Below, piece after piece: positions 11,008-21,881 of a DNA stretch of 64,000 bases; position 1 is the first letter of the stretch; each line of letters begins with the position of its first letter. Under the pieces are notes generated by a model. The model saw only the letters and a list, made by a program, of their open reading frames with translations, made no database searches and was not told where the DNA came from. The stretch comes from Pinus tabuliformis (lineage: Eukaryota; Streptophyta; Pinopsida; Pinales; Pinaceae). The stretch spans positions 313,213,840 to 313,277,839 of the forward strand of contig CM062820.1 of assembly GCA_031772625.1 (NCBI GenBank), read 5' to 3'. A program made the position numbers and the translations under genes.

Positions 11008-11681
11008 CCAGTGTGGTTCATCGTCAGGACAAGTTGAAGAACCAATCTGGCTTAGCTAGATTAAATAGAGTGTGCAGAGACTCCAACAGCTATAATGCTA
11101 ACGGCTAATTTGACCTAATGACCTAGTCAAACTACTAAAATAGTTAATTAATATTTCTAGAAATAGTTAAAATAGGTAAATAAAAGAATTCATTTGCTAA
11201 TTTAAGTATAATATTACTATTTTAATCATAATGGTCATTATATAATATATATTCAATGATTTAATATTATTCAATTATTATATAAATAAAAGAATAATAA
11301 TAAATTAATTTAAAAGTAGATATATTATTAATATTATTTCCAATATTAAGAGTATAATATTAATATTTTAATTATAATGGTCATTATATAATATATATTT
11401 TAAATGATTTATTATTATTTAATTATATTATTAAATAATAATATATTTATTTAATAATAGATATATCATTAAATAATTAAATTTTTTATTTGTTAGTTTA
11501 AAAATAGATATATTATATTAATATTTTAATTCTAGGGTCATTATATAATATATATTAAATGATTTACTATTATTCAATTACTATTTAATTACATGTGCAT
11601 GGTAATAAATCACTACTATTTTTTTTTTTTTTTTAATTAAGTTACATTAGGTAATTATGTAATGATTACTTCATGGTCCAT
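10914..11681 (-). repeat. PLE pLTR, upstream copy (768 bp)
   Basis: A direct repeat of 5986-6784 in the same orientation. It precedes and overlaps the ORF. It contains the ribozyme-like motif (10986-11032), a run of 16 Ts (11619-11634) and, at its far edge, the junction with the inverted copy through the 5-nt microhomology TCCAT (11677-11681). Confidence 0.85.
10986..11032 (-). ncRNA. hammerhead-ribozyme-like motif overlapping the PLE ORF start
   Basis: Same sequence and fold as at 6058-6104. The predicted scissile bond lies between 10991 and 10990. Cleavage would leave an RNA starting GACAAAAG with the first in-frame AUG at 10941, 49 nt downstream. It would remove the TTG at 11007 and everything upstream. 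An out-of-frame AUG-UGA start-stop lies in that leader at 10975-10970. Confidence 0.7.
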
Positions 11682-13031
11682 AAGGATGGGGTACCCCTGA
11701 GACCAATTGTCAATACCATCGGTGGTCCGACTTACCTCCTGGCCAAGTTCCTCGCTACAAGGTTGAGACCCTTGGTTGGGAAGACTGAGTCCTTTGTCAA
11801 AGACTCAGCTTCGTTTATTGAGGATCTTAAGAAAATTAATCTTGAGCCCGAGGACATTTTGGTAAGTTTCGACGTGGTCTCTCTTTATACTTGCATTCCC
11901 ATCAATGAGGCCATAAAGGTAATTAATAAGCTAACTGACCCTGATACGGCTAAGTTAGTTGAACTTTGCCTTACCTCTACCTTTTTCAGCTTCGAGGGAG
12001 AATTCTATGAGCAAACTTGCGGAGTTGCCATGGGCTCCCCTTTGTCACCTGTCGTGGCTAATCTCTTCATGGAGGATTTTGAGTCTAAGGCTTTGGCCTC
12101 CTCTCGCCTCTTACCGAAGCTTTGGAAAAGATTCGTTGATGACACTGGTGTTGTCTGGTCTCATGGGCCTGAAGAGCTGGATCGTTTCTTCAGTCACCTC
12201 AATAACCAATCCGCCGCCATTAAATTCACGATGGAAAAAGAAGATAATGGTTGTCTCCCATTCTTGAATGTTCTCATCTCTAAGAAGGCGGATGGTTCCT
12301 TTTCTCATCAGGTGTATAGAAAGAAGACGCACACTGAGCAATACTTGCATGCTTCTTCGCATCATTTCCCCGCTCAAAAGTTAGGGGTTCTTAGCACGCT
12401 TGCCACCCGTGCTGTTAGAATTTCGGATGAGGAGAGCCTGGAGTCGGAGAAGGCTCACCTCCTGGAAGTCTTTGAGAAGAATGGTTACAAGAGGCACCTC
12501 GGTCAAAAAGCCTTCCTCAGGGCCAAGAAGGAGCCTTCAATCCGAAAGGTTCCTAGTGATCATATCTTGGGTGTGAATCTTCCTTACATCCAGGGAACCA
12601 CAGACAGGATTGCGAGGATTCTGAAGAAGTATAATGTTCCCGCAACTTTCAGACCTCTCAATACTATCCGTGGCTCCCTCAGGTCTGTGAAAGACCCGAT
12701 TGACCCTAAGGACATGAAGGGCGTCTATGTCATTCCATGTTCCTGTGGGACCCCTTATATTGGTGAGACTGGTCGCTCTATCAATCAACGGATTAGCGAG
12801 CATTCGGCGGATTTAAGACATGGTAGGACCAAGTCCTCGGCCCTGGCTGAGCATGCTGGGAAGACTATGCATCATGTATGTATAGAGGAGGCTCAAGTCA
12901 TTGCCAAAGTTGCGCAGTTTCACCATCGAAAATTTAGAGAGGCCCTGGAAATCGAGAAAAGGCCAATCAATCTTAATAGGGATGATGGCTGGAAGATTAG
13001 CAGTTGTTGGGTCCCAGCCTTATCTTCCTAG
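11673..13031 (+). CDS. truncated PLE ORF (RT palm + GIY-YIG), start codon supplied by pLTR
   Basis: Frame of 452 residues whose ATG (11673) and next bases come from the pLTR; the PLE sequence joins at HKDGVPLRP. It keeps RT motifs A, B and C and the complete GIY-YIG domain, but lacks the RT fingers and the N-terminal region. At nearly every position it matches the C-terminal 450 residues of the full-length ORF. One visible difference is FLN here against FLD there. Whether it is expressed is unknown. RT activity is unlikely without the fingers, while the nuclease could in principle fold. Confidence 0.75.
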   Translation: MVHKDGVPLRPIVNTIGGPTYLLAKFLATRLRPLVGKTESFVKDSASFIEDLKKINLEPEDILVSFDVVSLYTCIPINEAIKVINKLTDPDTAKLVELCLTSTFFSFEGEFYEQTCGVAMGSPLSPVVANLFMEDFESKALASSRLLPKLWKRFVDDTGVVWSHGPEELDRFFSHLNNQSAAIKFTMEKEDNGCLPFLNVLISKKADGSFSHQVYRKKTHTEQYLHASSHHFPAQKLGVLSTLATRAVRISDEESLESEKAHLLEVFEKNGYKRHLGQKAFLRAKKEPSIRKVPSDHILGVNLPYIQGTTDRIARILKKYNVPATFRPLNTIRGSLRSVKDPIDPKDMKGVYVIPCSCGTPYIGETGRSINQRISEHSADLRHGRTKSSALAEHAGKTMHHVCIEEAQVIAKVAQFHHRKFREALEIEKRPINLNRDDGWKISSCWVPALSS

Positions 13032-13762
13032 CCTCCTCATTCCCCTGTTTCTTGGTCTTAGGGCTTCTATCTTCCCCTTCCTTTTATTCTCGTTTAGCAG
13101 ATATGTCTGATTATTTTGGAGTGTTTGAGCCTTTAATTAGTTAGGAGTTAGTCTCGGGCTTATTAGTGTAACCGAATTATGATACTATTGGGCATTTAAT
13201 TTATTTTTCATACCTTGATAATTATTTCTATGATTAATTGAGTTTCCCTTTAACTAATAAGACCCCCGTTTTTTAATCCTTATAAATAATAATAATATTT
13301 ACCTTTTAACATAGTTGATTTTAATATTTTTGAATAAATAAATTTTGAATAAACATCGATTATTAATAGAAACTTATCCTTAGGTTTAAAGGATAAATTA
13401 TGATTGACCATAATTTTAGTTAGATTTTTAGTAATAATCTTTCAACCCTATAAGTAATAATTTATTTACCTAAGGACTTAGTTACCTCTAATATTTTTGA
13501 ATAAAAAATATTGAACTAATATTGATTATTTGACCATTAAAGGATAAACTTTGATTTACCAAGATTATTGGTTATTCTATTATGAATTAACTTGGACTTT
13601 ACCCTTAATTTTGGCATTTACCTAGGATAACAAAACTCTAGGAAGAATAGTGTTTTAACAATTTGTTTGGGATTAATAATTAGTTAGTAGTTATAGAGTA
13701 TTAATAAACATTTATTATTTTAATAACCATTAGAGTTAAAATAATGAAGAATTAACTTACCA

Positions 13763-13805
13763 ATGGACCATGAAGTAATCATTACATAATTACCTAATGT
13801 AACTT

Positions 13806-13847
<42 letters not shown>

Positions 13848-14516
13848 GTAGTGATTTATTACCATGCACATGTAATTAAATAGTAATTGAATAATAGTAA
13901 ATCATTTAATATATATTATATAATGACCCTAGAATTAAAATATTAATATAATATATCTATTTTTAAACTAACAAATAAAAAATTTAATTATTTAATGATA
14001 TATCTATTATTAAATAAATATATTATTATTTAATAATATAATTAAATAATAATAAATCATTTAAAATATATATTATATAATGACCATTATAATTAAAATA
14101 TTAATATTATACTCTTAATATTGGAAATAATATTAATAATATATCTACTTTTAAATTAATTTATTATTATTCTTTTATTTATATAATAATTGAATAATAT
14201 TAAATCATTGAATATATATTATATAATGACCATTATGATTAAAATAGTAATATTATACTTAAATTAGCAAATGAATTCTTTTATTTACCTATTTTAACTA
14301 TTTCTAGAAATATTAATTAACTATTTTAGTAGTTTGACTAGGTCATTAGGTCAAATTAGCCGTTAGCATTATAGCTGTTGGAGTCTCTGCACACTCTATT
14401 TAATCTAGCTAAGCCAGATTGGTTCTTCAACTTGTCCTGACGATGAACCACACTGGTTGGTTCGAAACGCGTCGACAAAAGATTGGTTATGTGATTTTGC
14501 CGAAGACTATCTTAAC
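13763..14516 (+). repeat. PLE pLTR of the inverted copy
   Basis: Reverse complement of 6784-6020, including 46 As at 13810-13855 and the third ribozyme-like motif. It ends at the right TSD. The 731 bases before it (13032-13762) are the inverted copy's 3' UTR. Confidence 0.85.
14432..14478 (+). ncRNA. hammerhead-ribozyme-like motif in the inverted pLTR
   Basis: Plus-strand copy: stem I TTGTC (14432-14436), CTGACGA (14437-14443), stem II GAACC/GGTTC (14445-14449 and 14459-14463), GAAA (14464-14467), GTC (14471-14473), GACAA (14474-14478). It is identical to the other two. Confidence 0.7.
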
Positions 14517-14528
14517 GATGAAAATCCT
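14517..14528. repeat. right target-site duplication of the PLE
   Basis: GATGAAAATCCT, identical to 5975-5986 at the other end of the composite insertion. Confidence 0.85.
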
Positions 14529-14742
14529 ATTGAGCAAAAGAGATATTGGGGTAGTTGAATGGTTGTTATCTCTTCTGCTCAAGTTCAATTTCCTACAAGT
14601 GGCATAATGATAAAAATATTAACATAATGAAAAAGTGCCTATGAATATTATTGTATCAAACCCTATAAAAAATGATAATTCCCTTTTATATATAAATATA
14701 TATAAAACATGGAAATTTTTTTATCAATCTTTAAAAATGGGT

Positions 14743-14860
14743 AAAATGTCCACCCCAAAGGTCAATGTCCTCCATCCACTCGCAAAATAACAAAATCCAA
14801 AAAAATGTCCACCCCAAAGGTCAATGTCCTCCATCCACTCGCAAAATAACAAAATCCAAA
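14743..14860. repeat. 59-bp tandem duplication
   Basis: Two essentially identical copies (14743-14801 and 14802-14860) of a unit containing 'caatgtcctccatccactcg'. They lie in the spacer upstream of the SDR gene, and no gene is visible there. Confidence 0.85.
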
Positions 14861-14971
14861 AGTAGCGGCAATATATGAAAATTATGTTTTTTAACTTCAT
14901 TTAATATCATGAGTCACTTTCTATGTTTTTTTTTCAAGCCAGCTGTCAAAACGCACTGTCAGACATCCAAA

Positions 14972-15123
14972 TCCACTCTTGAATAACTAATAACTAAGAC
15001 TATGAAAACAAAAATTTAATATTGTACTTGGAGGAGACATTTGCGGATGGTGCGATGAAATTCGTTCGGCTCCACTCTTGAATAACTAATAACTAAGACT
15101 AGGAAAACAAAAATTTAATATTG
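14972..15123. repeat. ~53-bp direct repeat, copies 99 bp apart
   Basis: The segment starting 'tccactcttgaataactaat' occurs at 14972-15024 and again at 15071-15123 with one or two changes. The rest of 14529-15290 shows no gene. Confidence 0.75.
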
Positions 15124-15294
15124 AACGTCGGTGAGATCTGTGGGCATGATGCGATGATGACGAGGGGAAGAAATATTAACGCATTAGCTATTTTGATAGT
15201 TTTATTGGAGTAAACTAAGACTGGGACAACAAAAATTTAATATTTGATATTTTGATAGATGTATTCAACCAGACTCACAAGCTTCTCCTCACGG

Positions 15295-15301
15295 TATAAG
15301 T
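15295..15301 (+). promoter_or_regulatory. TATA box of the SDR gene
   Basis: TATAAGT lies 110 bp upstream of the ATG at 15405, a normal plant distance. No other good TATA element lies between it and the ATG. Confidence 0.55.
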
Positions 15302-15404
15302 AGCCCTCGCCAGCCGTGCTTCTAGTACACCATACAATCTGCTTCTCTTTTCCTGTAAGACTCGCTTCCTGCAACATCTAATCGCCCGATTTCGCTCCCA
15401 AGCC

Positions 15405-17061
15405 ATGTCTAGCGAAGAAGTTAATGGAGCTGCTGCCTGCGTTGGCAGTCTGAGCTCTAATGGATCAAAGCAACGGTAATTGCAGTACACGGATTGCAAT
15501 TTTGATGTCATATTTGTTTGAATTTATTATTGGCGCAGATTTATTTTAAATAAAGATTTAATATGAACCCAGAGAGATTTCAATTGCAATTTTGATGTCA
15601 TATTTGTTTGATATTATTATTGGCGTAGATTTATTTTAAATAAAAATTTAATATGAGTAGAGAGGGATCTAATTTTTTTAATCATAAAAGAGTGGATATT
15701 ATTTAAATGTTTCATATAGTTATTTAATTTTTAGATATTCAATTTATTTATTTATTTATTTTTAATTTTAGTAGACATGAACACTTTCAGTTTTGATAAT
15801 GGTCTGACAGTGTTACACATCATACTGGGTTATAGAATGAGCCTTTCAGCTCAATTATGTTCATTTTGCTAGAAATAGATTTTTCCCTTTTGAAGTTGTT
15901 AATACAACAGTATTTTTAGGAAAGTTTACCAGGTGTAACATAGAGGGTGATTGAGTGTATTATTAATTCACTCAGATGTGAAGGTTACTGGTTTGAAATC
16001 ATGTGGACAAAATTTTAGCCATGGTTTGACCCAGAGAGATAGTTTTGATGATTTAGATGCCCATAAATCTGAGTCCAAATAGCTCAAAACTCACTCTACA
16101 AATAAAAAAACAATATTCTTAAAAACAAAACCATTATAAAAAAGAAATTATAATATATTTTTGTAAAGATTGGTAGAATTTAGAAATATTTTAAAATTCA
16201 AAATTACATATTGTGAATAATGGATTAGAAACAATAATCTTTGAATGCAGACTGGAAGGGAAGGTGGCAATTATCACAGGAGGAGCCATGGGAATCGGGG
16301 AAGCCATTGCTCGGCTCTTCACAAATCACGGAGCCAAAGTCATAATTGCAGATCTGTCAGATGAAGTCGGCAAAAAACTTGCAGAATCCCTTTCTCCCTC
16401 TGCAACTTACGCGCACTGCGATGTAAGCAAAGAGCAAGACGTCAAAGCTGTGGTGGATTTGGCCATGGAGAAACACGGTCAGCTGGATATCATGTATAAC
16501 AACGCCGGTATCAACGATGCCCTTTGGTTTCAGAGGGTTGAGGAGTACGACATGGAGCAATACGATCGAGTAATGAACGTAAATGTAAGAGGGGTGATGC
16601 TGGGCATTAAGCACGCGGCCCGGGTGATGATTCCGAGGAAGAAGGGCTGCATAATCTCAACCAGTAGCCTTGCAAGTATAGTAGGAGGATCTGCGCCATA
16701 CTCATACACGGCCTCCAAACATGCAGTGATAGGGCTCACTAAAAACGGTGCAGCAGAGCTGGGGAAATATGGGATCAGGGTCAACGCTGTCTCTCCTGCT
16801 GGCGTAGCGACGCTATTTTCAGTGAAGCAGATGAGAAGGGGCGGCGATTCTTCCTCGGTTATTTCTGAAAAGGAAAAGGCCACCGTAGAAGGCTTTTGCA
16901 ACAGTATGGGCAACTTACAGGGGCCGACTCTTCAAGTGGAGGATGTTGCGGAGGCTGGGCTGTATTTGGCTAGCGAAGAGGCTAAGTATGTTAGCGGGCA
17001 TAACCTTGTCGTGGATGGCGGGATCTCTGTTGTTAATCATTCCTGGGGGCTTTACCGCTGA
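15405..17061 (+). CDS. short-chain dehydrogenase/reductase, two exons
   Basis: Exon 1 is 15405-15475 and exon 2 is 16251-17061. The intron has GT at 15476 and AG at 16249-16250, and it splits one Arg codon. The 293-residue product is a classical SDR: TGGAMGIG (33-40) binds the dinucleotide, Asp58 ends the second beta strand and favours NAD(H), NNAG is 107-110, and catalytic Asn135, Ser163, Tyr176 and Lys180 (YTASK) are all present. Starting LEGKVAIITGG after a short first exon is typical of the plant SDR110C group (ABA2/xanthoxin dehydrogenase-like, secoisolariciresinol dehydrogenase-like, momilactone synthase-like). These cytosolic enzymes oxidise secondary alcohols; the substrate cannot be read from sequence. 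An AATAAA lies at 17170. A decayed duplicate of the 3' half is at 56028-56407. Confidence 0.85.
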
Positions 17062-17138
17062 CAGTTTTTTACGCTATTTCTCTGAAGTAATCCTGCAATG
17101 TCCTGGGCTTTACTTAATATTTTGGAGTCATTATTGAT

Positions 17139-17390
17139 TTCAGAAATATATAGGAATCTATCCTATAAGAATAAATTAATATATAGGAATCTATCCTATA
17201 AGAAATAAGGCTTTTTATAAGAATAGGTCAACTAAGTTCTTATAAGAATAAGGCTTATTATAAGAAGAAGGTCAACTAAGTTTTTATAAGTTCAATTAGG
17301 TGAATTATTTGAAGTAGCCCCTATCTATCTTATAAGAAAAAGGTTTTTTATAAGAATAAGTCAACTAAGTTCTTATAAGAACAAGAGAGG
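17139..17390. repeat. degenerate short-repeat array downstream of SDR
   Basis: Repeats of 'ataagaataaggctttttataagaataggtcaactaag'-type units, each under 80 bp. The same array, longer, follows the SDR duplicate at 56461-56880. It defines the left shared block of the duplication. Confidence 0.7.
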
Positions 17391-19589
17391 CTGCATGGTA
17401 GCTAGTCCTTGCCTTGAACAGGAAGTATAGGAAATATCCGTAGTCTCTGGGCGCATGTAAAAAAATATTATATGGTGCAATAGTTTATACAGATACATTT
17501 TATAAATTAGTCTGTTTTGAGAGCCAACTCAATCTTAATGTCACGTGGAACAAACCAATGTTTTTCTAGATTGTTCTTGACTTGATATGTTCTTGACTCT
17601 AGCAAGAAGATAACAAGGATGAAATAAGTTTGGATTATTATCTGGGGTTTCCCAGTCATCTGCATTTTTCCAGCCCTGCACCTCCTGTAAAACATTGATA
17701 ACCGATATTCAAAGCGAAATTGTGTTGTTATTAATTGATCACATGACATAACATCATAAAATCCTTTTTCGTAAGTGCTTGACTGATAGGTAGGAAGAAA
17801 AGTTGATGAGGTTGCTAAGTCTAAAAAGTGGAACTTTCCAAACTGCAGAAGAATCTGCAATTGTAATATTTGCTTGAGAAAACAAAGTTGTGTTCTTATC
17901 GGAAATGGAATTCTTATGCATATATTTGAGGTTATGCTTTTATTGTTGATTTATTCAAGTGTCTAAATATTTATGCGGTGCATGTTAATTATATGAATAT
18001 TTTCACAATAAGTAGTCTATTGGTTCTCAGGCGCATGTTGATTATATGAATATTTTCACAATACTCTAGTGCCTCCATGAAAAGCTAGGAAATCTAAAAA
18101 GTCATTGGTCAAGGCTTCCACTCTTTCCTAAGTTAAGAAGTTGCAAAAGCCATCGGATGAATCCTCTACTCTTGCGGGAGTTGTTTAACAGTTAAAAAAA
18201 ATAATAATACAAAAAACAGAAAAATGCAAAAATGTCTAGTACTAGCTCTAAATCCATAACTGGAAAAGGCTTTGATCCACGTAGGAGAGTATGTATCGGT
18301 TTTGAGGGGAAAGAATCATAAAATCATAAGTGGAAAAGGCTTTGTTCCACGTAGGAGAGTATGTACCGGTTTTGAGGGGGAAAAGAATCCTAAGAGAAAT
18401 AATATGAAAAAATTAAGGTCAATTTGAATGAGGGAAATCTAGATTGTAGTATTTTACAAGGATGGGAAGAGGATATTTGATACATGTGCTATGAAAGGAG
18501 GAATAAAAAAAAGAAAAGCTAAAATACAACCAAAACCAAACAAAATTTATTGCTCCAAAAATTAATTGTAAAGTTGGACATCTGATGCCAAAATAGAGCG
18601 ATATCAAAGAGATCAATGATTAGTCTATTTTTATATTTGAATTTCAGTATACAATGATAAAAAAATGTAGAGATGTTATGAACCAATGGAGTGGAAATTC
18701 AAAAATATTTAATCTGGAGTGGAAATTCAAAATTATTTGATCTGGTGTTTTCGCAGAAGGGTCCCAGTTGACTTCAACGCGGATGGTTTTAAAAAAGTAC
18801 ACACGGTTTGAGAAAATTCTCTGATTCTTCCGTCTCCCAGTTTTTATAAAAAGGTCTTGAAGAGATATTTTAAAATGCATATTTTGGTTTGATGATTCAA
18901 ACATTTATATGAACGTGGATCCCAGTAAGGAATTTATTAAGAAGATCCTTCGACCAAGCTGTTAAGAAAGGAAGTCCAGAAGCTATTAATTACTTCTCTA
19001 TTGAATCATTTTTTTCACTTTTCGTCTCTTTCATTATCAATGTATTCATTACAACCTACTTAAATATGGCATTTGTTTATGCCTCAAGGTGCCATATATG
19101 ATGGGCAAAAGACTAATGGGAGTTCCAGAAAAATAAAAACATTTCAGAAATAAAAAAGCACCAAAATGGACAGCGAGAGCTAAACCACTTGTTAAAGAAA
19201 GTGTTGACTCTCATTATATTAATAATGTTTTGGATGAAGCAAAGAAAGTGACTGCCCGTGAAAGAGATGAGTCTAAAGCATGCTTAATGAGAACGCTTCC
19301 CAAAGAGTATGGATTGATATCATTCTTATGCAAATCCAAGTCAAACAATGCCTGCGTTTATAGGTTATATATATAATAGTATGTGGCTTATAAGAGTAGA
19401 TGAACTCCATATAATTGGGTACCATGCTCTACGAATTGGGTATCAAACCGCTGAAAAGAGCAACCATGAGGTCGACGACCAACAATGATTACAACGGTAA
19501 CCCCCATCACTTCTAGAAACTGCAAAAGGAAGTGTTCAGAGGTAGTTTATGGTTTTGCATGACACCATCCATGGTCTGCCAACATACAC
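17391..19589. other. spacer present only in the first duplicate; no gene recognised
   Basis: Relative to the duplicate at 56880, the first copy has extra DNA from about 17391 to 23162. Its left part is AT-rich, with short open frames lacking any known motif. A direct repeat of about 65 bp carrying 'ccacgtaggagagtatgta' lies at 18249-18380. Confidence 0.45.
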
Positions 19590-19847
19590 ATGAAAAGAGT
19601 CGGGCCCGCACATACATTCACTACATCTCAAATTTTATTATGTATGTGTCAAACTCATAAATATGTTTCTGGTTTTCACTTTATTCGGGATCAAAAGAAA
19701 GGTCCGGTTCGTAGATCGAGCCCTTCAATTGCGAAGAAGACACCCCTATTACTATTTCTGTCGGAAAACAGACACAAAAGATGTAGTTCCTCAATTGTCT
19801 CCGTCACTGTCCCTCTCTGCCCTAACGACACACTGCAATGCTTACGC

Positions 19848-20120
19848 GGGTCCAAATAGTATGGTAACTGCCACGCGGCCTTTGAAAAGGAAAGGCGAGC
19901 CGTTCAACGATTTCGTCGGAAGGGTCCAAATAGTATGGTAACTGCCACGCGTCCTTTGAAAAGGAAAGGCGAGCCGTTCAACGATTTCGTCGGAAGGGCA
20001 CGACGCTGGGTATTAAAGTATAGTACTAGCTCGCTCCTCTGCCTCCTAGACATTATTCATTTCTTTGCCACGCGGCCTTTCAATAGTAATGGCGGACCAT
20101 TCAATGACGTAGTCCGTAAG
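19848..20120. repeat. 74-bp tandem repeat plus a diverged third copy
   Basis: Units at 19848-19921 and 19922-19995 contain 'ggtaactgccacgcg' and 'ggcgagccgttcaacgattt'. A diverged third copy starts near 20063 (gccacgcggcctttcaatag…). Confidence 0.8.
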
Positions 20121-20291
20121 GGAGGTAATGGCACGACAACGAGGTAATCCGGATAATTACCAGCTCCCCTGTGCCTTCGCGCACAATCTTCATTTTCCGC
20201 TGCTGTTCCACTGGTTTCGTTGGTTGGTTGTTTTTTACCTACAAATTAAGAAGAGCCAAGAGTGAGGCAGTTTACTTTGTTTCTTGTCACG

Positions 20292-20366
20292 ATGGAAGAA
20301 GCTGCTCAGTTCCCGGAGAAGACTTTGACAGGCATCCAGTTTGGCCTTGCATCGTCTAGAGAAATC
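20292..20366 (+). pseudogene. possible first exon of a Pol IV/V largest-subunit-like gene (fragment)
   Basis: ATG at 20292 opens 25 codons ending at a strong GTAAG donor (20367). The peptide TLTGIQFGLASSREI resembles the conserved start of plant RNA polymerase largest subunits, best the NRPE1/NRPD1 type in which 'G-I-x-F-x-L-A-S-x-x-E-I' opens the protein. That resemblance is recalled, not searched. No downstream exon is recognisable in the next several kb, so this would be an isolated exon or captured gene fragment. Chance similarity is possible. Confidence 0.35.
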
Positions 20367-21746
20367 GTAAGTAGCATGAACGAAATAGAGAAGAAACCTG
20401 GTCCTAGTTTAAAGTTCTTTTGTCTTCTTTTGTTGCTTGCTTCGCATAGGGGTAAACGGATGAAACAATAGCTTATGGATCACCCCTGCGACTAAAGTTG
20501 CTTTAGCCTTTGCTTTTTACTTGTATGCTTCCCTTGCTCTTGCTTTAAATGCTTGCTTCTACCCCCATACCATTCTAGCTACCCTTGTTTCTGCTGGCAC
20601 TAGAATAGGATCTCTAACCGGGAAACGAACTTGATCTCTAACTGTAAGGGATGCCTCGGGGTTGAGATCTGGAGATGGGTTTGGAACCACGCGAAGGGAA
20701 GCTGCGACAGATACATTTAATTGTTAAAGGTCAACAACTTAACCTGCTACCTTAGCTTCTGCAGAAGAGAGAGCGCTTAACCCCTTTATTTAATTTCGAT
20801 TCATGGCTAAGGGTGTTGCTTTATTAAAAAAAAATTGAGATATAATATAGATATATATAGAAAAGCAATAATAAAGGAGTGATAGAGATGGAAATGGATA
20901 TCACTATGGCTCGGTCATTGCCCCTCCTTTTGATTCTATTGGAGGACTGGTAAGGTAGCTGGGGTATTGGTGACCCAAGCTTCCGTAACCTCCCACGTGT
21001 GGAAGGAGCCATTGGGTGGTTTAGGTACTAAATGTGGGCGTATTGGGGAGTGAGGGTTTAGATGGGTAATGATGGGTATGTCGGAACCCTCAGGCTGGCA
21101 TGGGTATCTGGTATTGAAAGGAAAAACTGAAAAACTATAGTTGCTTATCAAGATGTTGTTAGCAAAAAAGGGCTTCTGCCGCTAGTATTATTGTTCATTA
21201 ACTATAGCTCCTTTCGCCAGCTTTGAAGTTTGAATGCTGAAAATGTTTATGTATTTAATTCAAGTTAAACTAAATATAGCACTTATTCTTACTGTTTTTC
21301 ATGATTAGTATTCTTTTTAACCACTCTTCATCCTTAAGAGCTCTCTTATGTCTTATGTTTGGTAATGGCTTACGTTGTTTGTCTTTCTCTGCGAATTATT
21401 TAGGAGTTGTAATTCTCTAAACTTTATTAACCTAAAATTGTTGTGAATGCTATAGGGATACAAATTGATTATGGAATTACAGAGATACAAATATTGATTA
21501 TGGAGAATTGCAAAGCTAAATCAAAATACCTGATAGAAATCCTCGAAAAGACTGGAACTTTTAGCATACTTTCCAAAGATGTAGGCATCCCTGTTGTTGG
21601 CTCCAGGTGTCGCTTGCCTCATTTTCCCTGGGCGTTTTGCTACTATTTTTTTCGGCTTAATCAAAGTCATTGGCTTTACAAACCAGCCCAAATTGGGCTC
21701 ATAACCAGGGCCGATGTTTTCCGACTAGAAATCGCAGATGCTATAG
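20367..21746. other. spacer, nothing recognised
   Basis: Mixed composition with short open frames on both strands (for example 21443-21766 plus). None has a motif I can name. If 20292-20366 is a real exon, this could be intron. Confidence 0.4.
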
Positions 21747-21881
21747 ATGGCATCCACAGAAAATAAGGGAAGGTTGCTCAAGATTAATGGAAAGGAGTTG
21801 TTGGAGGACTTCAGCAAAACTCAGGCCGAGCAATTGGCTGAGAATATTGCGATGGTTTTCCAGGAATTGGAGGCTCATTAG
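21747..21881 (+). CDS. small hypothetical ORF (44 residues)
   Basis: ATG at 21747 to TAG at 21879-21881. The product is acidic and helical-looking, containing KINGKELLEDF and EQLAENIAMVFQELEAH. An in-frame stop directly precedes the ATG. The composition looks coding, but no family is recognised. It may be a remnant exon or chance. Confidence 0.2.
   Translation: MASTENKGRLLKINGKELLEDFSKTQAEQLAENIAMVFQELEAH

Larger units (their letters stand above)
5987..14516. mobile_element. composite Penelope-like element with inverted truncated copy
   Basis: An 8.5-kb insertion flanked by a 12-bp TSD. On the minus strand it reads pLTR (11681-10914), RT + GIY-YIG body, then a second pLTR (6784-5986). Fused head-to-head to the first pLTR is a 5'-truncated copy on the plus strand (11677-14516), which is an inverted repeat of about 8868-6020. 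Direct pLTRs plus an inverted partial copy are a known, peculiar PLE architecture thought to arise during target-primed reverse transcription. The RT lacks LTR-retrotransposon features, and the C-terminal GIY-YIG nuclease is the hallmark of Penelope/Dryad-type elements. The arms are nearly identical by eye, so the insertion is young. Confidence 0.9.
11677..14516 (+). mobile_element. 5'-truncated, inverted PLE copy (right arm)
   Basis: Reverse complement of about 8868-6020: second half of the ORF, 3' UTR and pLTR. It lacks the N-terminal half of the protein and the last 34 bp of the pLTR. The join to the upstream pLTR uses a shared TCCAT. Its homopolymer is 46 As (13810-13855). It probably formed in the same insertion event as the full copy, by template switching or second-strand priming. 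Confidence 0.88.
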
